Shown here: positions 1-8,402 of the stretch, piece by piece
Numbering within the stretch: the stretch's first letter is position 1
Layout of the letters: every line of letters starts with the position of its first letter
Source: Streptomyces smaragdinus
GTDB taxonomy: Bacteria; Actinomycetota; Actinomycetes; Streptomycetales; Streptomycetaceae
Direction: 5' to 3'
DNA length: 64,000 nucleotides
Assembly: GCF_009604385.1 (NCBI RefSeq)
Contig: NZ_WEGJ01000035.1
Coordinates: 1 to 64,000, forward strand
Position numbers and translations under genes: made by a program
Notes under the pieces: generated by a model
What the model was told of the DNA's origin: nothing
Database searches by the model: none
Seen by the model: the letters and a program-made list of their open reading frames with translations, nothing else

Positions 1-85
1 CCGCGTCCTTCTCCTGCTGCTGCATCAACTCGGCTCCCGTGCGTACGATGTCCGAACTGTTGTGGGAGCCACGTGCCTTGCCCAT
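1..85 (-). CDS. Start of an unrecognised small protein, cut by the window edge
   Basis: Only the first 28 codons are visible (begins MGKARGSHNSSDIVRTGAEL, then three Gln). The ATG has a good ribosome site (GGGAAGGA, about 6 nt upstream). It starts 21 nt after the stop of the DNRLRE protein on the same strand and in the same frame as that stop, so it is probably the third gene of the transcript. The visible part is hydrophilic with no signal peptide, unlike its two upstream neighbours. I do not recognise the family. It could be a genuine small cytoplasmic gene or a restart after a nonsense mutation in the larger gene. Confidence 0.5.
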   Translation of the reverse strand, partial: MGKARGSHNSSDIVRTGAELMQQQEKDA

Positions 86-106
86 GATGATCCTTCCCGG
101 CACCAG

Positions 107-1921
107 TCACTCTGATGCCAACCGGTCATACCGGGCATACACAAACCACGCGACAGGCCCGGGTGTGGTCGCGTCCGACGGCCACCACACCCGGAACTGG
201 GCGCGCAGCATCTCCACATCACTGCCGCTCGCGTCATGATGGTCAGGGTCCTTGATCACCGCGCTCAACGTGGGGATCCGGTCGGTGTAGTGCGCCCCGG
301 CGTTCCCGTACTCGCACGCGCCGCCCGGGTTCATCACCAGGTCCGACATCAGCGGCTGGTTCGGAGGCCGGTTGTAGGTGACCTCGAGATGCGCGTTGCC
401 GCAGAAACGCTTCCAGTACTCGTAGCTCTCCGACGAAGCCATCAGGCGGAACGTCGTGTAGTCCCAGCCGCTACTCGCGGCCTTCTGCACCACGCTCTCC
501 GCGTTGAAACGGACGTTCTGGTTCGTAGCCGTGCACGATCCCGCCGGGTTCGTGGGCTCCTCCGTTCCGACCGTCCCCTTGTATCCGGGCTGGTTGTTCC
601 AGTTCGTCCCGGAGTTGATCGCGCTGGCGGATCCGCTGTTGACCCAGTCCAGCTTCACGCCCCGCGGCGTGCTGTTGTAGACGTACGTCATCGTGATCGC
701 GAACTCGGCCGAGATGATCGTCTTCCCCTTGAAGGAAGCCGTCGGGATCGAATAGAACTGCCGCTTCACGTCACTCGTGCTCGCGCACTTGGTCGACACG
801 TCCGCGGGACACTTGCCGACGCCCTCGTCACCGGAGAACTTCCAGTACTCGTTGGTGGGCCAGTGCGACGACACCATAGCCCAGCCCGTCCGGTTCGCCG
901 TCTTGGCCACCGGGTCGATGTACAGCGGGTAGGTGGTGTCATCGCCCGTGAGGAGTTCCTGGTCCGGGGTCAGAGTCATCACCCCGTCACCGACCTCCAG
1001 CCCGACCTCGGCAACCTTCGCCCCCTCGGTGGGACCGTCCAGCGGGTCATCCCCGGTGTCGGAATCCTCGTCGCCGCCGTCCGCACCGTCAGAAGCGGTG
1101 CGTGCGGAGGGCTCCTCGGGAGCTGTGCCGCTGGAGTCCCACATCTTGGGTGCGGGAGCCTCGAACACCGGCCCGCCGGCACCCTCGTCCTCCGCGACCA
1201 TGCCCCCGCTCTCGGTGGCCTCGAGTCGCAGGCCGTCCGTTGACACCGGAAGTTCCAGTGCGGCCAGATCCGGATCGGCGGCGGCCTCGGCCGACTTCAC
1301 CACGAGCAGGTGGGAGAAGCCGTCGACGTCCGCCTTTACGACGAGATCCACGTCCGGCATCACCGGGTAGGTGGCCGTGTCGCCCTCGACGGTGGGCGTG
1401 GGCAGCTCGCTGGGCCAGCCCACGGACATGGTCCTTCCGGACTTCCTCATCGTCGCCAGGACCTGGTCGCCGCCGCCCGAGAACTCCATCGCCGTTGTCG
1501 ACGCCCGGGGCGCGAAGCCTCCCCCGGCCGTCTCGACGAGCGTCGTGTCGAGAGCCGCCCAACGGCCGTTCTTGTACGTCCGCACCGGCTGCACATACTG
1601 GCGCTCGGTGAACGTGCCGTCCGGGTTGGCGACGGTGTCGCTGGTCTCACTGCGCAGCGACGTGACCTCCACGGGCGCGTCGCTCTGGATCGCGGCCCGC
1701 ATCGCGGCGTCCTCCGTCGGCGCGGTCTTCGCCTTCGCCGAAGCCGGTTTCACGTCCGCGGCCGGGGTGGCTGTCGCGTTCTGCGCCGGCATGGCCAGAC
1801 CGGACGCCAGGATCGCGATCACCGCACCCAGGACTGTCTTGCCCCGGCTGATGCGGGGACGCGGCCGTCTGCTGGTACCCATGCGCGTTCCACTCTGCTC
1901 AGTCCGCTTGTACGTGGTCAC
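107..1921 (-). CDS. Secreted DNRLRE-domain wall protein, apparently C-terminally truncated
   Basis: A 604-residue exported protein. A twin-arginine-rich n-region and hydrophobic stretch (about residues 18-50, ending near AMPAQNATA) form a signal peptide. It is followed by a region typical of the N-terminus of Streptomyces RHS/polymorphic-toxin wall proteins (RTYKNGRWAALDTTL, EFSGGGD) and an acidic low-complexity linker (about 270-305). A DNRLRE-type beta domain spans about 340-510 (YPLYIDPVA, FRLMASSESYEYWKRFCG). An Ig-like segment begins near 535 (NRPPNQPLMSDL) but the protein stops at 604. Relatives usually run on for hundreds to thousands of residues, so this looks like the N-terminal part only. 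The GTG start overlaps the stop of the FG-GAP gene (GTGA); an internal ATG at 1882 is an alternative start. Confidence 0.7.
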   Translation of the reverse strand: MTTYKRTEQSGTRMGTSRRPRPRISRGKTVLGAVIAILASGLAMPAQNATATPAADVKPASAKAKTAPTEDAAMRAAIQSDAPVEVTSLRSETSDTVANPDGTFTERQYVQPVRTYKNGRWAALDTTLVETAGGGFAPRASTTAMEFSGGGDQVLATMRKSGRTMSVGWPSELPTPTVEGDTATYPVMPDVDLVVKADVDGFSHLLVVKSAEAAADPDLAALELPVSTDGLRLEATESGGMVAEDEGAGGPVFEAPAPKMWDSSGTAPEEPSARTASDGADGGDEDSDTGDDPLDGPTEGAKVAEVGLEVGDGVMTLTPDQELLTGDDTTYPLYIDPVAKTANRTGWAMVSSHWPTNEYWKFSGDEGVGKCPADVSTKCASTSDVKRQFYSIPTASFKGKTIISAEFAITMTYVYNSTPRGVKLDWVNSGSASAINSGTNWNNQPGYKGTVGTEEPTNPAGSCTATNQNVRFNAESVVQKAASSGWDYTTFRLMASSESYEYWKRFCGNAHLEVTYNRPPNQPLMSDLVMNPGGACEYGNAGAHYTDRIPTLSAVIKDPDHHDASGSDVEMLRAQFRVWWPSDATTPGPVAWFVYARYDRLASE

Positions 1922-3543
1922 CGGATCACCGTGCCGAAGGTGTCACCGTCGTCCGGGATGCCGCCGGCCCCGGGCCGCAGCGTGGTGGCCGTGCCGGCCC
2001 CGCCGTCGACGAGCGTCCACGGAAGGACGTACACGCCTCCCCTGGACTCACCGGCCGTCTTGCCGAACGGCACACCGACGTAGAGATTCGCCGACGTGGC
2101 CATCAGGGAAATCCCGGTGTAGTCCCGCCGTCCCGGATCACCGGGGATCACGCCGCCGCCCCGTACGAGAATCCGGTCGCCGGCGCCTGGGTCGCCGAGT
2201 GCGGGAAACACCTGCACCGCCCCCGCCTCCGCGCCAGACTCCGTATCGTGGCCCGGGACACCGACCGCGAGGCGGACGGTCGCCGCCGTCCCCACCGTTC
2301 CCGGCGCCGTGTTCGCCAGCGCGACCCGCTGCCCGAAGTAGTCCCCCGCAGCCACGTCCCCCTCGACGTCCGCCACACTTCGGTCCACGGACTTCAACTG
2401 CGTGACTGCCCCGGACGCCGGCACCTGCAGGACATGGACCATGCCGGCGTCGGCAGCGTCATCAGGGTCAGCAGGGTCCGGGTCGATATCCTCCCCAGGA
2501 ACACCGACCGCGAGCAGGGCATCCGTCTCCGAAGCCGCGCCGGACGGCCGGTAGGCCACCATGGACAGCGACGTGCCCAGCTGGTCACCTGTCTCCGCCG
2601 TGCCCGAAACGCCGTCAACGCTTTGATCGACACCGGCAATCGCCGTGGGCACACCACTCGTAATCGTGTGACTGAACACGATCGCCAGCCCGGCGAACGC
2701 CTCCTCGCCGATCGCCTCACCCGGCGCCCCCACCGCGAGATAACGGGGCGACGCAGCGAGGGAATACCCGAAGCGGTCGTTCAGCTCGGCCGTCCCCGGC
2801 ACCCCCGGGTCGTCCTGGCTCGCTGTCGTTCTTGTCGCGCCCTGCACGTAGTGGATCAGGCCGGCGTCGACCGCCGACCCGACGTTCTCACCGGGAACCC
2901 CGACCGCCAGGAACTGCTGTCCGGCCGACGTCTTACCGGCCGCGAGAGACCATCCGAACCAGTCGTTGGCCTCCACGGACGTGGCCGGAGCAAGATCTGA
3001 CTGCCGCCACGTAACCACCGTCGACCCCGGGCCGATACCGGTGGGCGTCCCGTGGATCACGTGGATCATGCCCGCGTCCGGCATGTCGACGCCGCTGACC
3101 GACACGTCCTCCATCGGGACACCCACGACCAGGTCCGAACAGCCGTCACCGTTCTCGTCGTAGGATGCGAGCGACTTCCCGAACTGGTCGTTTGCCTCCG
3201 GGCTGACTCCCATCTCGGGCAGACCCTGGGAGATCTCGAACGACTGGCCGCTGCCACCGAGGACAACCCGCACCAGCCCGGCGCGGGTCAGTCCCGACAC
3301 CGTCGCCAGCGGGTCAGCGACAGCAGTGTCCCGGACACCGTCTCCGTTGAAGTCGGATTCCGTTCCGGCGACGCAGGCAGCATCAGCCGCAGCCGGTGTC
3401 ACCGACGCCGTAGACGATGGGGCCTCGCCCGGAATCAACGTGGCAGCGAGAATCAGCATGCCCATGAGGCACACTCGTAGGTATCCAGGCCCCCCCCGAA
3501 GGGCCCAGGCACGATGGCCTGGCTGGGCGGCAGCAAGCGGCAT
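1918..3543 (-). CDS. Secreted FG-GAP (integrin-alpha-like) repeat protein
   Basis: A 541-residue extracellular protein. A signal peptide lies at about 12-45 (VCLMGMLILAATLIPG). A DFNGDGVRD calcium-binding-like motif follows near residue 64, then about six FG-GAP-type blades recognisable by repeated phrases such as FGKSLA, FGWSLA, FGYSLA, LGTSLS, FGQRVA and AVGVPGE. Together they should form a seven-bladed beta-propeller. Such proteins sit on the actinobacterial cell surface; the ligand cannot be told from the sequence. The ATG at 3543 has AAGAGG 8 nt upstream and gives a basic n-region, so I prefer it to the internal ATG at 3465. Its last bases overlap the start of the DNRLRE gene, so the two are translationally coupled. 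Confidence 0.75.
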   Translation of the reverse strand: MPLAAAQPGHRAWALRGGPGYLRVCLMGMLILAATLIPGEAPSSTASVTPAAADAACVAGTESDFNGDGVRDTAVADPLATVSGLTRAGLVRVVLGGSGQSFEISQGLPEMGVSPEANDQFGKSLASYDENGDGCSDLVVGVPMEDVSVSGVDMPDAGMIHVIHGTPTGIGPGSTVVTWRQSDLAPATSVEANDWFGWSLAAGKTSAGQQFLAVGVPGENVGSAVDAGLIHYVQGATRTTASQDDPGVPGTAELNDRFGYSLAASPRYLAVGAPGEAIGEEAFAGLAIVFSHTITSGVPTAIAGVDQSVDGVSGTAETGDQLGTSLSMVAYRPSGAASETDALLAVGVPGEDIDPDPADPDDAADAGMVHVLQVPASGAVTQLKSVDRSVADVEGDVAAGDYFGQRVALANTAPGTVGTAATVRLAVGVPGHDTESGAEAGAVQVFPALGDPGAGDRILVRGGGVIPGDPGRRDYTGISLMATSANLYVGVPFGKTAGESRGGVYVLPWTLVDGGAGTATTLRPGAGGIPDDGDTFGTVIR

Positions 3544-3999
3544 GCGGCAAACCTCTTCGACGGCTCAAGCGTGCCGACCAGCTGCAAACCGCCTGCGGGC
3601 AGCACAAATGCGGATACGACTGCGATCGAACCTGACGCGCGCCGAAGCACTCCTCTGTTCGAGCAGATGGATCAAAGCGCGGCACCGCAACTACGTCAAG
3701 GAGTCGATCAACTACTGTCCGCATAGTCACCAAAGTCGCTTGAGACCGGCAACTCCACTTAACAATCGGAGATTCCTGCTTCACCCCGCAACATCGGATC
3801 TATCAGCTAAAGTCAACGATCGTGCACATGCCAGCGCATGCCCGGACTCCGCCAGAACAGGCATTCCACGACATGGACGTAGCCTGGTCCAAGACAAGTA
3901 CGCCAGCGACGAATGAACGCACGAAGCCCCTCAAGCGAACCAAGCCGGCGTACTCCACAGCGGCTGCCTGAGGGGCGGTCATCCAACCTGTTGCGCGGG
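3544..3999. other. Intergenic region, 456 bp, no gene supported
   Basis: This gap lies between the FG-GAP gene (leftward) and the end of the DUF397 genes. Part of it is noticeably less GC-rich than its surroundings (about 3690-3840). Reading frames here lack ribosome sites and have no recognisable product. Its only interpretable content is a weak leftward promoter candidate. Confidence 0.5.
3723..3752 (-). promoter_or_regulatory. Weak candidate promoter for the FG-GAP/DNRLRE transcript
   Basis: Reading leftward, TTGCCG (3752-3747) and GACTAT (3728-3723) are separated by 18 bp, in the relatively AT-rich part of the gap. The start codon lies about 180 bp further on. The match to a housekeeping promoter is moderate only. 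Confidence 0.25.
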
Positions 4000-4200
4000 T
4001 CAGCCCCCCGTCGTCGAACGCAAGCTCGTCACGAAAGCCGTCCAACTGTCGTCGGTGAACACCAACTCCGAACCGCGGCCCTCGGCCTTCGAGTCACGCA
4101 CACGAACACGGTCAGCCCCGTCGAAGGCCACCTCGACGCACTCGCCGCCCTCGCCACCGCTGTAGCTGCTCTTGAACCACGTCAGCTGGTCGTGACTCAT
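4000..4200 (-). CDS. DUF397 domain protein (copy 2)
   Basis: A 66-residue protein with the DUF397 signature: TWFKSSYSG near the start, GGECVEVA in the middle and RDSK near residue 38. DUF397 proteins are small partners of XRE/DUF5753 regulators in actinomycetes; some act in differentiation or antibiotic control. This one follows a near-identical copy after a 7-bp gap. Its first 75 bp differ from the other copy at only a few positions, so the pair is a recent tandem duplication. It carries a slightly longer C-terminus (SLRSTTGG). Confidence 0.85.
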   Translation of the reverse strand: MSHDQLTWFKSSYSGGEGGECVEVAFDGADRVRVRDSKAEGRGSELVFTDDSWTAFVTSLRSTTGG

Positions 4201-4207
4201 GACTTCC

Positions 4208-4390
4208 TCACAGGCCGGCCACAAAGGCCTGCCAGCTCTCAGCCGTGAACACCAGCTCCGGACCGCAGCCTTCGGCCTTCGAATCACGGACATGAACACG
4301 GTCGGCCCTCTCGAAGGCCACCTCGACGCACTCCCCACCATTGCCACCGCTGTAGCTGCTCTTGAACCATGTCAGCTGGTCGTGACTCAT
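4208..4390 (-). CDS. DUF397 domain protein (copy 1)
   Basis: A 60-residue DUF397 protein (TWFKSSYSGGNGGECVEVA, HVRDSKAEG, ELVFTAESWQAFV). Its ATG overlaps the stop of the upstream XRE regulator (ATGA at 4387-4390), so the two are translationally coupled, as is usual for this pair. The family commonly modulates the partner HTH protein. This should be the ancestral copy, because it holds the conserved position next to the regulator. Confidence 0.87.
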   Translation of the reverse strand: MSHDQLTWFKSSYSGGNGGECVEVAFERADRVHVRDSKAEGCGPELVFTAESWQAFVAGL

Positions 4391-5232
4391 AGTTCTCCTC
4401 GCAAACGGTCGATCAGGGCATGTGACTCAGCGGGTGCAAGGGCCTGCGCCCGGATGCTGCCGTAGCGCGCAGCAAGCACGCGGACCTCGTCCGGATCAGT
4501 GACAAGCTGGCTGAAATCCTGGAACTCGCCGTACCCAACGGGTGGCTGCCCCTTTGGGTAGATCAGGATGAACGGCCCTTCCATACCCGCATGTCCATCG
4601 TAATCCAAGGGCAGCACCTGCAACTGGACATTACGCAACGCCCCGATCCGCAACAGGCACTCAAGCTGCTCCCGCTGAACCTCCGGCCCTCCGATCCGAC
4701 GGAGCAACACAGCCTCATCGAGCACAACCGTCACCATGGGCAACGGCCACCGCTCCAGCACCTGCTGACGCGCCAGCCGGGCCGCGACCCGCTCCTCGAT
4801 CGTCTCGGCATCGAGCAGTGGCTGCCGCGCCAGCAGAATCGTCCGCGCGTAGTTCTCCGTCTGAAGCAGCCCAGGCACCGTCAGCGTGCTGTAGAACCCG
4901 ATTTCGGTCGCCTCACGCTCCAGCCGCGCATAGTCCCGGAACCACACCGGATGCCGCGCCCGCCCCCGCGCCCGGTCCCGCGCCGCCGTCACATCCCCGC
5001 AGATCGCCTTGAGCAGCCCACCGCACCCCAGCGCATCATCCACGGCGGCGAGGAACTCCGGCTGCGGCACCCGCCGCCCGCGTTCGACCGACGAGATCAG
5101 CTCCTCGCTGTAACCGATCAGCTCCGACAGCTCCCGCTGTGTGAGCCCCGCCCGCTCCCGCGCAGCCTTGATCTGGCGGCCCACGAGCCGATACAGCTCA
5201 CCGGCCAGAACCTCACCCTCAGGCTCAGCCAT
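4387..5232 (-). CDS. XRE-family regulator with DUF5753 domain
   Basis: A 281-residue DNA-binding protein. An N-terminal helix-turn-helix at about residues 13-65 (IKAARERAGLTQRELSEL, ISSVERGRRVPQ) is followed by the DUF5753 domain (WFRDYARLEREATEI, VPGLLQTENYARTIL, and a C-terminal TDPDEVRVLAARY). It pairs with DUF397 proteins, a family arrangement widespread in Streptomyces and implicated in developmental and secondary-metabolism control; the specific targets are unknown. The ATG at 5232 has GGAGGG immediately upstream and is preferred to the GTG five codons earlier. The RsbW-like ATPase gene is transcribed divergently about 170 bp away, also a recurrent neighbour. Confidence 0.85.
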   Translation of the reverse strand: MAEPEGEVLAGELYRLVGRQIKAARERAGLTQRELSELIGYSEELISSVERGRRVPQPEFLAAVDDALGCGGLLKAICGDVTAARDRARGRARHPVWFRDYARLEREATEIGFYSTLTVPGLLQTENYARTILLARQPLLDAETIEERVAARLARQQVLERWPLPMVTVVLDEAVLLRRIGGPEVQREQLECLLRIGALRNVQLQVLPLDYDGHAGMEGPFILIYPKGQPPVGYGEFQDFSQLVTDPDEVRVLAARYGSIRAQALAPAESHALIDRLRGEL

Positions 5233-5399
5233 CAGCCCTCCAACCACTCACCCCGAACCACGACTTACCGGCCAACGACCATCCGCCCGCCACGTCACGC
5301 CCGGACACCGGTACACGCCACGCCACGCACCCGGACAGTTACCCTCCGTACCGTGCGCCCCTCTCCCCTCCACGGCATGCCGCGAGCCACGCTCTCCCC

Positions 5400-5789
5400 A
5401 TGACCAGCACCGCCCACCGCACGCGGACGACCTTCCGCTTCCCCCTCACGCCCCTCGGCGCCCGCACCGCCCGCCGCGCGCTCGCCGAGACCGCCCCGCC
5501 CGACGACGTCCTCCTCGTCGCCGGCGAATTGCTCGCGAACGCCGTCCAGCACGCCCGCCGGGCAGGCAGGCTCGGCCTCCTGACCGTCACCGCCTCCGAC
5601 GACCGCACGACCTACACGGTGGAAGTCACCGACCCCCGGCCGGACACACACCCGCCGACGGCGGCAGTCCCCGACCTCACTGCCGAATCCGGCCGTGGGC
5701 TGCTCCTCGTGGATGCTCTCGCCGTGAGCCGCGAGATCGTTCCGCACCCTCCCGTCGGCAAAACCGTGCGGGTGACGCTCGCCACATGA
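5400..5789 (+). CDS. RsbW-like histidine-kinase-type ATPase (anti-sigma family)
   Basis: A 129-residue single-domain GHKL ATPase. The N box is clear (VAGELLANAVQHA, about residues 38-50) and a shortened G2-type region ends it (SGRGLLLVDALA). These proteins resemble anti-sigma factor kinases and are abundant in Streptomyces beside DUF397/XRE genes. The gene is divergent from that pair, so a shared regulatory module is likely. No anti-anti-sigma gene is adjacent. A SigB-type sigma gene lies 13 kb away, but nothing in the sequence ties the two together. Confidence 0.78.
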   Translation: MTSTAHRTRTTFRFPLTPLGARTARRALAETAPPDDVLLVAGELLANAVQHARRAGRLGLLTVTASDDRTTYTVEVTDPRPDTHPPTAAVPDLTAESGRGLLLVDALAVSREIVPHPPVGKTVRVTLAT

Positions 5790-5822
5790 ATCAGCCGGAT
5801 TCCGGACACGTAGGCTGCAACG

Positions 5823-7130
5823 ATGAGCGAGAAGCTGTGGGACATCGAGCCGTCCGGGCCGCTGAGCGGCGACGTCATGGTGCGGGGCGCCAAGAACGCC
5901 GTCAGCAAGCACATGGTCGCCGCCATGCTCGGGAGCGGGCCGAGTGTCATACGCAACGCTCCCGACGTCGGCGAGGTCGGCATCACCGCCAAGATGCTCG
6001 AGCACGTCGGCATGACCGTCGAGCAGACGGACGGGGAGATCACTGTCGTCCCCGGGACGGTGACCGACCCGGGCGTCGACAAGGCGTTCACCGGGCTCAA
6101 CCGGATCCCCATCCTGATGCTCGGCCCCCTGCTGCATCTCGCCGGTGAGGCGTTCGTACCGCTCGTCGGCGGTGATCCGATCGGGCGGCGGCCGGTGGAC
6201 TTCCATCTGGACGCCCTGCGCGCCTTCGGCGCCGAGGTGGAGCTGACGGACGACGGCGTACGGGCGCGGGCCGCGCGGCTGCGCGGGACGCGGATCGACC
6301 TGCCGTACCCGAGCGTCGGCGCCACCGAGACGGTGCTGCTGACGGCCGTACGGGCCGAGGGCCGCACCGTCATCCGCAACGCCGCCACCGAGCCGGAGAT
6401 CATCGAGCTGGCGCTGTTCCTGCAGCGGATGGGGGCGCGGATCTCGTTCAGCCCGGAGCGCCGGATCGTCGTCGAGGGCGTGCCGTCGCTGACGGGGGCG
6501 CGGACGACGCTGGGCGGGGACCGGATCGAGGCGTTCTCGTATCTGGTCGCGGGGCTGGTCACCGGGGGCGAGGTGCGGGTGCACGGGTGTGCGCAGGACC
6601 GTCTCGTCACGCCGATCACCGCGCTGGCGCGGATGGGCGCGCGGTTCGAGATCACCGACGAGTGGATCATGGCGTCGGCGGACGGCCGGCTGCGGGCCGA
6701 CGCGGTGCAGACGGATACGCACCCGGGGTTCGCGACGGACTGGCAGACGCCGCTGATGGTGCTGTTCACGCAGGCGGAGGGCATGTCCGTACTGCACGAG
6801 ACGGTGTACGAGAACCGGCTCGCCTACGTCCCCGCGCTGCAGCGGATGGGCGCGGAGATCGAGGTGTACGACACCTGCCTGGGCGGGCCCGCCTGCCGCT
6901 ACCACGACACCGGGGCGGTGCACTCCGCCGTCGTACGCGGCGTCAGCAAGCTGCGCGGCGGCGAGGTCAGCATGCCGGACATCCGGGCGGGCTTCTCGGC
7001 GGTGCTGGCGGCGTCCGTGGCGGAGGGCCGTTCGACGCTGCGCGGGGTGCATCACATCGAGCGCGGGTACCACCGGCCGGCGGAGCAGTTCCGGGCGCTG
7101 GGGCTGAACCTCAGGAGCCGGGAGGCGTAG
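5823..7130 (+). CDS. murA: UDP-GlcNAc 1-carboxyvinyltransferase (MurA family), Cys-to-Asp active site
   Basis: A 435-residue EPT/RTPC-fold enzyme that should transfer enolpyruvate from PEP to UDP-GlcNAc, the first committed step of peptidoglycan synthesis, in the cytoplasm. The N-terminal RGAKNAVSK motif supplies the Lys/Asn pair. The catalytic loop reads VGGDPIGRRPVDFH. Asp118 occupies the position of the usual Cys (Cys115 in E. coli). The same change occurs in mycobacterial MurA and makes it insensitive to fosfomycin. Length fits the family. Streptomycetes often carry more than one MurA-like gene, so this may be the secondary one. The start ATG has only a weak ribosome site (AGG, 8 nt). Confidence 0.8.
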   Translation: MSEKLWDIEPSGPLSGDVMVRGAKNAVSKHMVAAMLGSGPSVIRNAPDVGEVGITAKMLEHVGMTVEQTDGEITVVPGTVTDPGVDKAFTGLNRIPILMLGPLLHLAGEAFVPLVGGDPIGRRPVDFHLDALRAFGAEVELTDDGVRARAARLRGTRIDLPYPSVGATETVLLTAVRAEGRTVIRNAATEPEIIELALFLQRMGARISFSPERRIVVEGVPSLTGARTTLGGDRIEAFSYLVAGLVTGGEVRVHGCAQDRLVTPITALARMGARFEITDEWIMASADGRLRADAVQTDTHPGFATDWQTPLMVLFTQAEGMSVLHETVYENRLAYVPALQRMGAEIEVYDTCLGGPACRYHDTGAVHSAVVRGVSKLRGGEVSMPDIRAGFSAVLAASVAEGRSTLRGVHHIERGYHRPAEQFRALGLNLRSREA

Positions 7131-7235
7131 CCCTCCCCGCCGTCGCGGAGAACAGCCGCACGGGATTTCGGCCGGAACCGGGTACGGAATCACCGCCGTA
7201 GGGCGTTGAACCCTGCGACGAGGGGAGTGCACACG

Positions 7236-7571
7236 ATGACCGATCCGAACTGGGTGCCCACGTCCTGCACCCTGCCCACCGCGGAGCAGCCGCTCCGGGT
7301 GGCCGAGTGGGACGCGTTGTTCGCCGAGCGGCTGGAGACGGTGGAACGGCCGGCGCCGCTGTCGGTGCGGCTGCGGCTGACGGCCGCCGAGGGGGTGGCC
7401 GAGCAGGTCCGGGAGCTGGCCGGGCGGGAGGGCGACTGCTGCTCGTTCTTCCGCTTCGGCACCGGGAGCGATGCGGCCGGGGTGTATCTGGACATCACGG
7501 TGGACCGGACGCACACGGCGGTGCTGGACGCCCTCGCCGAGCGGGCGGCGCTTCGGCGACGGATCCGCTGA
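7236..7571 (+). CDS. Small protein resembling the C-terminal domain of MerR-type regulators
   Basis: A 111-residue protein with the motif GREGDCCSFFRF. This resembles the (Q/D)xCCxFF sensor segment found C-terminal to the DNA-binding domain in some actinobacterial MerR-family regulators (VPTSCTL near the start also fits). Here no DNA-binding domain is present. The paired cysteines could bind a metal or sense redox state, but that is inference. The ATG at 7236 is preceded by AGGGGAG 8 nt upstream. It ends 20 bp before the end of a convergent methyltransferase gene. Confidence 0.6.
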   Translation: MTDPNWVPTSCTLPTAEQPLRVAEWDALFAERLETVERPAPLSVRLRLTAAEGVAEQVRELAGREGDCCSFFRFGTGSDAAGVYLDITVDRTHTAVLDALAERAALRRRIR

Positions 7572-7590
7572 ACCGCCGCCCCCGACCCGG

Positions 7591-8244
7591 TCAGGGACGG
7601 ATCGCCGTCCCCAGGATGTGCGCCACGGCGGGTGCCGGGACCTTCGTCTCGGGGAAGTCGAACTCCTCGAGTTCCTCCAGCCGGAATCCGGCCGCCTCGA
7701 TCGCGGCCTCCGTGTCCCGGCCGGTGTGGCAGCCGCCCATCAGCGGTGGCCAGATCGTGGCGTCCAGTACGCGCTGCACCCGGCGCATGCCCGGGGTCCC
7801 CGCCCGTACGTGCTCAAAGAAGCACAGCCGGCCGCCCGGGCGCAGCACGCGGTACAGCTCGCCGAGGGCGGCGGCCTGGTCGGTGACCGAGCAGAGCGTC
7901 AGACAGGCGACGGCCGCGTCGAACCGGCCGTCCTCGGCGGGGATGCGCTCCGCCAGTCCGCCGACGACATCGACCGGGACCGGGGCGTCGAGGGCGGCCT
8001 GTCCGGCGGCGGCGCGCAGCCGGGGCTCGGGCTCGACCGCCAGCACGCGGGACACCTCCGGCGGATAGTGGGGGAAGTTCAGGCCGTTGCCGGCGCCGAT
8101 CTCGATCACCTCGCCGGACAGTCCCTCCACGAGACGGCGGCGGTATCGCGTCACGCCCGCCTTGGTCAGCGCGGGGGCGGCGACCGAGGCGAAGAAGCGG
8201 GCGAAGATCGGATGGCTCATGGACCGCTGCGGCACCGTCGCCAC
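7591..8244 (-). CDS. Class I SAM-dependent methyltransferase
   Basis: A 217-residue Rossmann-fold methyltransferase. Motif I is VIEIGAGNGLNFPHY (about residues 46-60), the acidic loop is AVEPEP (about 69-74), motif IV is FDAAVACLTLCSV, and LRPGGRLCFFEHV is the post-methylation strand. It resembles the Methyltransf_11 family, with substrates that vary from quinones to small molecules; none is indicated here. The GTG start at 8244 has AGGAAGG just upstream; an ATG eight codons later (SHPIFARFF) is also possible. Convergent with the small Cys protein gene. Confidence 0.82.
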   Translation of the reverse strand: MATVPQRSMSHPIFARFFASVAAPALTKAGVTRYRRRLVEGLSGEVIEIGAGNGLNFPHYPPEVSRVLAVEPEPRLRAAAGQAALDAPVPVDVVGGLAERIPAEDGRFDAAVACLTLCSVTDQAAALGELYRVLRPGGRLCFFEHVRAGTPGMRRVQRVLDATIWPPLMGGCHTGRDTEAAIEAAGFRLEELEEFDFPETKVPAPAVAHILGTAIRP

Positions 8245-8332
8245 CGCCTTCCTGTCGCTGTTCGGCCAGTGCTCCCTGAGGACAATAGAGGAGATTCCGC
8301 ACGGAGATCCCGTAGGCGAGCCCCGAAATCGC

Positions 8333-8362
8333 TGGACACCGGCCGACGTCCACGCCTAGGGT
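8333..8362 (+). promoter_or_regulatory. Candidate promoter for uORF and GNAT gene
   Basis: TGGACA (8333-8338) and TAGGGT (8357-8362) are spaced by 18 bp and lie about 40 bp before the strong ribosome site of the short upstream ORF. They fit a housekeeping (HrdB-type) promoter reasonably well. Confidence 0.4.
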
Positions 8363-8402
8363 GTGGCTCACGCCCTTGATCATCAGGAAGGAGGCGACCG
8401 CG

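Noticed and set aside
7180..7185. GGGTAC upstream of the 7236 gene as a second SigB promoter
   Set aside because: No GNNT lies 14-16 bp upstream, so the -35 half is missing.
5295..7514. A 739-codon leftward frame over murA
   Set aside because: Arg/His/Pro-rich shadow with no motif; murA on the other strand explains the coding signal.
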